From Tubulanus polymorphus (Eukaryota > Nemertea > Palaeonemertea > Tubulaniformes > Tubulanidae): a stretch of 64,000 bases of DNA. The notes below the pieces were generated by a model. The model was given only the letters and a program-made list of their open reading frames with translations. It was not told the DNA's origin and ran no database searches. The stretch spans positions 10,049,001-10,113,000 of the forward strand of contig NC_134025.1 in NCBI RefSeq assembly GCF_964204645.1, read 5' to 3'. Below, piece by piece: positions 38,601-64,000 of the stretch (within the stretch, counting starts at the first letter, position 1; the number at the start of each line of letters is the position of its first letter). A program made the position numbers and the translations under genes.

Positions 38601-40734
38601 ATGGTTTTATGATGCGCGCGTGTTGATCTGATTCAGGTTGTAATGTTTGGAGGGCATATCGACAGCTGGGATGTGGGTAAAGGAGCCATGGATGACGGAG
38701 GTGGTGCTTTCATCTCGTGGCAGGTTTTATCGTTGATTAAGCAACTAAAACTGCGACCGAGACGAACTCTGAGAATGGTTATGTGGACAGGAGAGGTGAG
38801 ACTGCTGTGATCATTCTTCCCAGTTTTCATGCTGCTACTACAGTTATCTCATGGTTTCATGCAGAAATTTTTAAACAGTTAAGAAGATGGATCAGCTATG
38901 ACATAACTCTTCAGTCTTAGTGCTAATAGCAGCAGACCCAGAACTGAAATATCTTGTGTTTAAGTTGTGCAGCGCACGTGGAAGAATGTTAGAAACAAAA
39001 TTGATTATTTAGGGAACCTAACTATTGAAAATGGAAAATTGTTTTCGTGTTTCCGCAGGAACCGTGCATTTGTGGCGGGCAAGAATATTTTAATCGACAC
39101 AAAATGAACATATCTAAGTATAACTTGGTTATGGAATCTGACTTGGGCACATTCAGGCCTATCGGAATTAATTTTACTGGTACGGCTGATGTCACGGTGT
39201 AGGATCCCTAAATTTGATTTGTCAATGAAGTTATCAATTATCTATCCATTATGATGTACTGCTAAGCTTTTAATCAAACCCTTCTAGACAATGCCTTACT
39301 CAGTAGCATTGGGACAGACTAGATATTGTGTCTGGATACCGGGTTAAGGATGCAAAAAATTGAAAGTCTTTAAAGTACTTTATAGGCTTAGCTAGTTTAT
39401 TTGACGTGCAAGCTTTTGGTACTAATGTATAATGATAGTTGCTTTATCAGGTAAATGTGTCTATCTTAATGAGTCACTAATTCACCTGATGAAGCTTCTA
39501 TACACTAGCAGCGAACGCTTGTGCGTCAAATAAACTAGTTAAACTATGAAGTACTATTCGTCTTGTTGTATTCATTCTACACCAGGTTGACACGGCTCCT
39601 TTTCGAATCATCTAGAATATCAATCTCGGTAAACTTCACAAACTTGAGTTGATTTCCGGATTCCATGTTACTGAGTAAGGAGTCTACTCTATTTGCTTGA
39701 ATTTATTCTAATGATCAATTCTACTTAACAATTTGATGGCATTATTTTGCTCCAGGAGGTTGGCGTGTGGGGAGGACAGCAGTATTTTAATCTGCATCAT
39801 CAAAACATATCCAAGTACAACTTAGTGATGGAATCAGATATTGGTACATTTAGACCAATAGGGATTAATTTTACCGGTATGATTATTCCTTACCGTTCCC
39901 ATCAAAACAAATCAACATGATTATGCACGCTTGGCCCATTTCATAAAAAATACAAAATTCTTGTTTAGTTGCAATTAGTTACTTCATGTTTCCGATAAGT
40001 GCGTCAATTGAATGATATTGGTCATGAAACGGGACCTGTTTTCTTCAATAGAATCTTAATGGTTATAATTCATAAGTCCTGCAGGGTGGATCTTATCACA
40101 TTACCACCCACCAACATAAAACCTGGCCGTAGACCCTTCATTGGTCTATACCACCAGCACAGAGCAAATCTGCTGATGAAAAAAAAAGCATCTGATTGGC
40201 TTGATATATAGACTGGTGGCTAGGGACAACTTTTCTAACCTGCATGTTCATATAATCCTTACAGGTAATGCTCAGGCATATGAAATCATGAAGAATGTGA
40301 TGCAACTGATGTCCCCGATCGGTGCAACAAAAATATCGCCAGGCTACACTGGAGAAGATGCATTATTTTGGGTGAAGGCGGGTGTACCAGGATTAAGCCT
40401 TAACAATGACAATCGCAAATATTTCTACTATCATCATTCAGACGGTAAGACAGTTATGCGCGGCCTTAATTTTAGTCAATCTCCAGATAACCGTATAGCA
40501 TAAGAGCCTGATCAAGGCCTTATATTCATTAGGACATAGGCTTTCTTCACATAGCTTGCGCGTTACATTGTTAGAATACCATTTAGGTATATTCTCTAGT
40601 GAATAACTATTTTCTTAATCATTTCAGGAGACACAATGACAGTGCAAAATCCGCATGAAATGAATTTGTGTTCGGCTTTATGGGCAGTGGTGGCATATAC
40701 GGCAGCTGATTTGACAGAGATGCTACCCAGATAA
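35644..40734 (+). CDS. CPQ: carboxypeptidase Q (M28 metallopeptidase)
   Basis: Twelve coding exons: 35644-35704, 36021-36086, 36602-36733, 36824-36885, 37201-37368, 37576-37740, 37896-37980, 38446-38549, 38637-38795, 39756-39876 (or 39059-39179), 40265-40444 and 40628-40734. All junctions are GT-AG and in phase, giving 469 residues against 472 in human. The family is a di-zinc dipeptidase, secreted or lysosomal, that splits dipeptides. A hydrophobic stretch at about residues 13-29 ([17 protein letters not shown]) fits a signal peptide. Family blocks seen: LAVYGK-like [86 protein letters not shown] and YYHHSDGDTMTV. By alignment the metal ligands are H288, D300, E335, D362 and H432, with E334 as general base, all present. 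The start is the only Met before the signal-like stretch. Exon 10 is duplicated (separate entries). It ends tail-to-tail with SRP9. Confidence 0.95.
36219..36514. mobile_element. piggyBac-like MITE in CPQ intron 2
   Basis: The left end AACCCTTTCCGTGC and right end GCACTGAAAGGGTTAA are inverted repeats, the right one with a TTAA (left TCAA), resembling piggyBac-type termini. Just inside the left end lie two perfect palindromes, ACACCGCAGTGCGGTGT (36,239-36,255) and TACACCGCACTGCGGTGTA (36,281-36,299). About 295 bp, non-coding. Confidence 0.6.
38015..38420 (+). repeat. dispersed CCTGGAAAA repeats in CPQ intron 7
   Basis: GTGGCCATTCACCTGGAAAA followed by CTCAGGGAATCAGAAAATC matches the family also seen at 11900-12155 and 16615-16685. 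A weaker second copy (CACACCTGGAAATCTCAAGG) lies at 38,365-38,420, just upstream of exon 8. An 84-codon ORF crossing it is not coding. Confidence 0.55.
39059..39179 (+). CDS. CPQ: CPQ alternative exon 10a
   Basis: A 121-nt exon flanked by TTCCGCAG and GTACGG, open in the phase needed after exon 9 and before exon 11. It encodes 41 residues, of which 32 are identical to exon 10b. The differences cluster right after the metal-ligand Glu: EPCICGG here against EVGVWGG in 10b. The ligand Asp in MESDLGTF is intact. Of the two, the human sequence around this point is closer to 10b, so 10a is the likelier derived copy. Including 10a and 10b together would add 242 nt and shift the frame. Confidence 0.85.
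39374..39551. mobile_element. palindromic element with hammerhead-like core
   Basis: AGTACTTTATAGG and CTAGTTTATTTGACG at the left recur as reverse complement at the right (CGTCAAATAAACTAG, then ATGAAGTACT), so the element folds back on itself. The plus strand reads CTGATGA (39,486-39,492), a potential stem-loop to GCAGC, then GAA, CGC-TTGT-GCG and TC|A, the order of a hammerhead ribozyme with a short stem III, except that one A of GAAA is missing. The minus-strand arm has a more decayed version (CTGATAA). It lies between CPQ exons 10a and 10b. Confidence 0.5.
39756..39876 (+). CDS. CPQ: CPQ exon 10b
   Basis: The second copy of exon 10, also 121 nt, bounded by TTGCTCCAG and GTATGA. It encodes the second Glu of the EE pair (metal ligand), [10 protein letters not shown], and the ligand Asp of MESDIGTF, ending in NFTG with the last codon split before exon 11. 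It is more like vertebrate carboxypeptidase Q than 10a is, so I use it in the reference model. Confidence 0.9.
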
Positions 40735-40876
40735 CTTAATATTTTTTTGAAGTAGATATTTTCCGATTCGTAACTGATGTTTTCCAAATATACACAAGAG
40801 TATTTATATAAATTCCAAAGATATAATGAAAATACAATCAAAAGAAAATTTGTTCTTCATTTCTGCGCTGTAGTTT

Positions 40877-40882
40877 AATAAA
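40877..40882 (+). terminator. CPQ polyadenylation signal
   Basis: AATAAA lies 143 bp after the CPQ stop codon, at the expected distance for a short 3' UTR. Confidence 0.6.
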
Positions 40883-41312
40883 CCACTTTCATTAAGTATT
40901 TTTTACTCATTCTCCAGAGGACAGAATTTTATGACTAAATACTTTACGGATGACTGACTCTGTTGATTAGCGCATGCCTTTATTTGCTGACAAAATGTAT
41001 GTAGTCTGCATTTCGGTCTGCACCTGGCATCCCTAACCAGTATGGTAATGTCGCAATAATAGAGCTTATTGTTGCACTGATGATCTACACATGCGGAAGC
41101 TAGTGAACCAAGACTAGCCGCAATAGGTCTGGTGATCCTGGCAAGTGCAGCTTATTTCAGCCATGTGAAAACATACGCTTTCATACAAACATCCATAAAT
41201 TCTTTAAAGAGGGTAATTTATTTTGAAAACTGTATTTTATTGACTGCATTTATCTGGCACATCAGATCATTGAACGTTTTGAGACTGGCGCAAAAACTCA
41301 TGCAATGAAATA

Positions 41313-41484
41313 CAGTGGAACCTCGTTACAGCGAATGTTACAGGACCAGAAAATATGTTCATTATAACCGATAGTTCGTTATATCCAGTATGAAATTAAT
41401 TTTTCCTACTGGGGATAAAATTCTATATTTGTAATATCCGATGAATCGTTGTGTATCCGAGTTTGTTACAACGAGGTTCCACTG
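41313..41484. mobile_element. Tc1/pogo-like MITE flanked by TA
   Basis: CAGTGGAACCTCGTTAC and GTTACAACGAGGTTCCACTG are inverted repeats, each bordered by TA as expected for the target-site duplication of the Tc1/mariner-pogo superfamily. 172 bp, no ORF. A diverged copy of identical length is at 10835-11006, and a lone end (GAGGTTCAACTGTA) is at about 37,480. Confidence 0.75.
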
Positions 41485-42016
41485 TAACACTAAAACATGC
41501 AAATCAACATTCATTCATAGGATAATGATTGAAACATTATACAAAATCATTTGACGAAATAGATTAGATGTAAACACAAGCATAATCAAACTTAAAATTG
41601 ATATAACCAAATTTCTGTTTGACAATCGGTTATACTTTTCAGTGGGACTGTCTGCCCTATATAATTCCGCAGTTTCGTGTGAAATTATACCTTTAGTGTT
41701 TTAGCTTGAATGTTCAACTCGAACAATACAATAAAATCTTCACCTTGAAATTTGGTTAATATAAGTTAATCGCATACAAAACTTGTAAATGCATCAGTTT
41801 TACCACTACGGAGGTTAGGTCCATCAAATAACGCTGCACCAACAGAGGAACACCATCTCACTCTGGAAAATGTTACTTAAACACTGATTCAAATATCCAA
41901 ATAATCCTCGCTGAGTCTTGTTAGAATAAATAAGCCATCACCATTTGCTTTCAATTTTGTAAAGTTTGGAGTGTCAGTCTTTCTAAATTTCGAACATATG
42001 TTTCCACGGTCTTATT

Positions 42017-42517
42017 TTATCGCCCCTCCTTTGATGACATATGACGCATTAAATGACTAGTAAAACGTTCCAATTTCTTAACATCTTGAGCATGTTCCGT
42101 TCTGTACATTAAACACTGCAATTAGAGAAAAAAGAGAAATTTTTACGATTAAAAAAATCTTAAGCAAGAAGGCGCCTTTTTAGATAGGCCTACACAAAAA
42201 TAAAATGAAACCAAACTCACTACATGGTTATCAGTTAGTTTCACGGTAAGCTTTCCATCACAATGTCTGTACTTCATAGAAAATCGTGCCTGGAGGAAAA
42301 AAATAACATCCTTACAATATGCTACGCCAAATCGGCGACGGTGACGTACAGTTACATTCAATAAGAATTGCACATGGTGGTAATTATTACGATCGTAAAA
42401 ATGCAGAAAATAACGACACCACAGATGTTTAGACAGACTGAATACCTTCGTCGGGTCCGCGAGATAGAGTCTTTCGGCAGCTTTAGCGAATTCTTCCCAA
42501 GAAGTGATATAAGTCAT
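42017..42517 (-). CDS. SRP9: signal recognition particle 9 kDa protein
   Basis: Three exons on the minus strand (42517-42446, 42289-42221, 42115-42017) join in phase 0 and encode 79 residues (human 86). Family features: [20 protein letters not shown] at the N-terminus with the exon ending ..DPTK; then [20 protein letters not shown] in exon 2; then [20 protein letters not shown] in exon 3, with a short basic tail ending at TAA. SRP9 pairs with SRP14 on the Alu domain of SRP RNA in the cytoplasm and takes part in elongation arrest. Splice sites are GTATTC, CCTCCAG, GTGAGT and AATTGCAG. It is head-to-head with the Ena/VASP gene and tail-to-tail with CPQ. An uninterrupted 134-codon ORF over exons 1-2 just reads through the first intron and is not the protein. 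Confidence 0.95.
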
Positions 42518-43020
42518 TGTGGAAACGTAAATTGACGTTGAAATATGGTTCACAAAGCTGGGGAAACCCGGAAGTAAAATCTACCAGAAAAGTAGGTCAA
42601 GTCAGAACTTGGGAATCCAAAATTACGACGGTCACCGATTTACAATTGCGGACAATTTTTATTCGTAAAAAAATATTTCAACCGGATGAAAAATATCATA
42701 TTGTAATGAAACAAAGTGAAACAGACAGTGACTAACTAATTTATGTGTGCAGTTCCCAAAGTTCTGTGCGCATCCGAATGAACAAAATGGCGTCGGACTG
42801 ACAAGGGAAAGTCTTACATTCTCATTTACACCATCCACATCTCTATCAACTGTCTATCGTTTCCCTTGTGTGGATCGCTGATGGATAACTGGATTTGTTA
42901 GGTTTTCAGTAATTTATTGAAGTAGAATATCTGGGTGTACCACCTCTATCGAAAACCGTAGCATATTCTAAAAGACAAACGTGAAAATTGGCCGCTGTCT
43001 AGAAAACTGGATTTGACAGA
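42518..43020. promoter_or_regulatory. divergent promoter region SRP9 / Ena-VASP
   Basis: The 503 bp between the two start codons must hold both 5' UTRs and probably both promoters. An ETS-type CCGGAAGT is at 42,568-42,575, 50 bp above the SRP9 ATG, and a YY1-type AAAATGGCG is at 42,784-42,792 on the Ena/VASP side. Both are common in housekeeping promoters. The ATG within the YY1-like motif opens a four-codon upstream ORF. No TATA box stands out. Transcription starts are not visible from sequence. Confidence 0.55.
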
Positions 43021-61626
<18,606 letters not shown>

Positions 61627-64000
61627 CTGTCGTAGTGGATAGTCAATTACGGATTTAAAAGTTGGTGCTGTTATTTCTACATTTCCATTACACGCAGACG
61701 TCGACGATGATTAGTTTGCGCGCGTACAAACACTCGCACGCGTACACGCGCACGCGCGCCGTCGCGCGACCAAGTTCTGTACATAGATCTCTCTCTTCTA
61801 CAACTTATTACCATAATTATAATGATAATAATAATTCTAATATATGATATTGATAATTATACAAGAAGATATATAAGAATATATAGAATGCATACGTACG
61901 GTACGTCTGTTGTGTTTAACGGTGCATGTTTAAAGACTGAAGTCTGAGTTATGAAGAGCAATATGACAAGTATACGAATATATAACGACGAAGCAGTGTT
62001 TGTAAATACCATTAAATGGTATTTTGTTTGTTAAGGCGTAGAACCCTGTTATATGGCACGTAGACGACGCGTTCTCAGTTGTTCACTATCGAAAGTCGGT
62101 CGGTGTAGGAAAATCTATACGTACGCCTTTAATCGAAGTTTAACTTGGGCCATTCAGTATTAAGTTGATCTAAATGTTCCGAGTGCCTGGTATGTCGATT
62201 GGCGATGATGATCAAGTTTTCAAGGGCTCAAATAGCGTTAGCAATGCAGATTATGACGAAATGTCGGTCATGTTGCCACGCGAGTCTGAAATTAGGTGCA
62301 CAAAGCTATATATTTATGATGAAATTCCGAAATGGTAATTCATTCGTAACCGGTAAATGATCATTTTCTTTTAGCAGTGAATCCGTCGATTCTTGTTGAC
62401 GGTACGGGAGGAAATTTCAGAGATGAAAAACCAACTTAATCTTCTTTGGCTTGATTTCAATTCGGCTCTAATAATGCAGAATGTTAGTCTATTTGTTCAT
62501 TGTCTGGTGGATGCATAAAGGAAATCTGTGATTTTATACTCATGAATTGATTGTACACATCAGAACAAGGATGGCTATTCAATCAAGTTTTCTGTATATT
62601 GCACATTGCATTGCAAGAAATATGTAAAATTAACATACGAAGTTAGAGGAAAAATATACAGATAATATCATACTATTGATTAGTAGAAATGCTTATGTTA
62701 ATCGATGATAATGATGTAACTTTTTTACCATCTTCAATTGAATATTCAATGTATTATCGTGTTTAAATCATGACAACTGGAAATTTCTCTGTAAATATTT
62801 TCGTGTGCTTGCCTCTGACTGGTATTAAGAATCAAACTCAAAAAAGAAAAAACTAGGTGTACGTCACCCCTATTAATATGTTCAAATAGGACTACCATCT
62901 TGTCATTCGTTTGTGTGTGCTGTTGCATTAAATGTGCAGCCAACTATCGGGTATTACACTTGTAACTTGTTTAAAAAGTAATTAGAAATCAATTGGTAGG
63001 TAGGTTTGACAGTATTGGCCATCTAAAGCCTAGCACGTGCTAAAGCTTCACAGTATCACCATAGCTGCCATTCATCTTCACAAGGTGAGGCAAAAACTTG
63101 GGTGTGAACTGCTATTCTCGTGAGGAAAATTCTCGCATTACGCGCAAGAGTCATGAGCTTTCAGCTGAGATCTTTCGTTAATGTTAGGTCGATGATTTTA
63201 TTAAAAATGAATTCATGGCTCGTGTCTGCACTAAACCTTTCATGGTTGAAAACCTCTGACGTGCTGGCTAGGCTTTTGAGTATTGTTTTGAGAGAAAAAA
63301 TAACAAGTGTGTATAACGAAGTTAGACGAACATGTACCGGTACCAGTATAGATTACAAGCATTTATGGTACTCTTTTCAGATTGATGACACCCTGGTACT
63401 CGAATATTATGATTTAATACAAAAAGACAAGGAAAATCTTCTGTAGACCAAGAATTGTATTTATTTACTGTGAATGATTTCTGTTTTCAGTCTTTAGATT
63501 ATTTCTAATATGCCAATTAATAGTCCTTGCGTTATTTGATAAATCGGATGTGGAATGATTCGGGAGTATTCAAAATCTGGAATATTGGCATTTTAAGAAA
63601 TTATCAATCATTCATTTTCATCTGCTTCGCGAATATTCCATGTCCATTGGATTGATATTTGGCTTGTGGTTGCTACTTCCTGGTCGGACTGATGCATCGC
63701 ATTTTGAATGCAGTACATTTGTAGAAAATGGAAAACTGATGGTTTTCAGTGTGACAAAAAAGTGATATCCAAAATACCGGTGGATATTTAACCAGGATTG
63801 TGTCGTAAATTGGATCTTTTTGTGTAAAACGAATGAAGGTTTTATAGTTCATCCATGCGGTAAAATGGCGACGTAAGTCCAGCAAAGTATTTACAACGTG
63901 GTAAATATGTTGCATATTTTATGATTGAAAATCCCCAAAGAGGATTTAATGAATTACAGTAGACTCGACCTTACTCGCTCAAGAGTTGATGAATTTTACA
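61627..64000. other. Ena/VASP 3' UTR and downstream sequence
   Basis: The 3' UTR starts at 61,627. It soon enters a purine-pyrimidine alternating tract (61,719-61,768, CGCGCGTACA, CACGCGTACACGCGCACGCG) followed by an ATAATAATAAT stretch. No consensus AATAAA was found nearby; ATTAAA at 62,011-62,016 is a possible polyadenylation signal. Beyond this no recognisable gene was seen; a 108-codon ORF at 63,120-63,446 matches no family. Confidence 0.5.

Noticed and set aside
42149-42553. Single 134-codon minus-strand ORF as the SRP9 protein
   Set aside because: Homology breaks after DPTK and resumes at ARFSMKYRH; the middle is intron with GT-AG ends, and the true C-terminus is in exon 3 at 42,017-42,115.

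Overview
This 64 kb window is nuclear DNA of an animal, most likely an aquatic invertebrate (perhaps a lophotrochozoan; the phylum is a guess). It has GT-AG introns of about 0.1-11 kb, an AT-rich background with patches rich in CpG, and many short non-autonomous transposons, but no bacterial-style operons. Many ORFs over 60 codons are chance ORFs. The coding content was rebuilt exon by exon from splice signals, reading phase and recognised protein families.

Layout. 1-29,150: no convincing gene. It holds MITE-like elements, a perfect 1.1 kb tandem duplication (8,404-10,601), a long palindrome (20,240-20,458), a LINE 3' end (22,773-22,975) and small repeats. 29,154-30,863 (+): a probable two-exon gene for an unrecognised 119-residue single-pass membrane protein. 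31,318-32,148 (-): a peptide-type (FMRFamide-receptor-like) GPCR pseudogene, with two frame breaks and its 5' end cut off next to a satellite of about six 164-bp units (32,170-33,030). 35,644-40,882 (+): a complete carboxypeptidase Q gene (12 coding exons, 469 residues) with a duplicated exon 10. 42,017-42,517 (-): SRP9, three exons, 79 residues. 43,021-61,626 (+): an Ena/VASP gene of eleven coding exons, 475 residues, whose first coding exon supplies only ATG+AG and whose 11.3 kb first intron holds a 19-bp minisatellite with a 228-bp higher-order period. 61,627 to the end: 3' UTR and intergenic sequence.

How the genes relate. SRP9 and the Ena/VASP gene are divergent, with start codons 503 bp apart, and probably share a promoter region (ETS-like and YY1-like motifs are present). 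Carboxypeptidase Q ends 1.3 kb from the SRP9 stop in a tail-to-tail arrangement. The genes belong to unrelated pathways (lysosomal/secreted peptide hydrolysis, signal recognition particle, actin assembly), so their closeness looks like ordinary animal gene packing rather than a functional cluster.

The most notable points are the two copies of carboxypeptidase Q exon 10, both 121 nt with matching phases, so that using both would break the frame; the palindrome carrying a hammerhead-ribozyme-like motif between them; the small membrane-protein gene; and the higher-order minisatellite.
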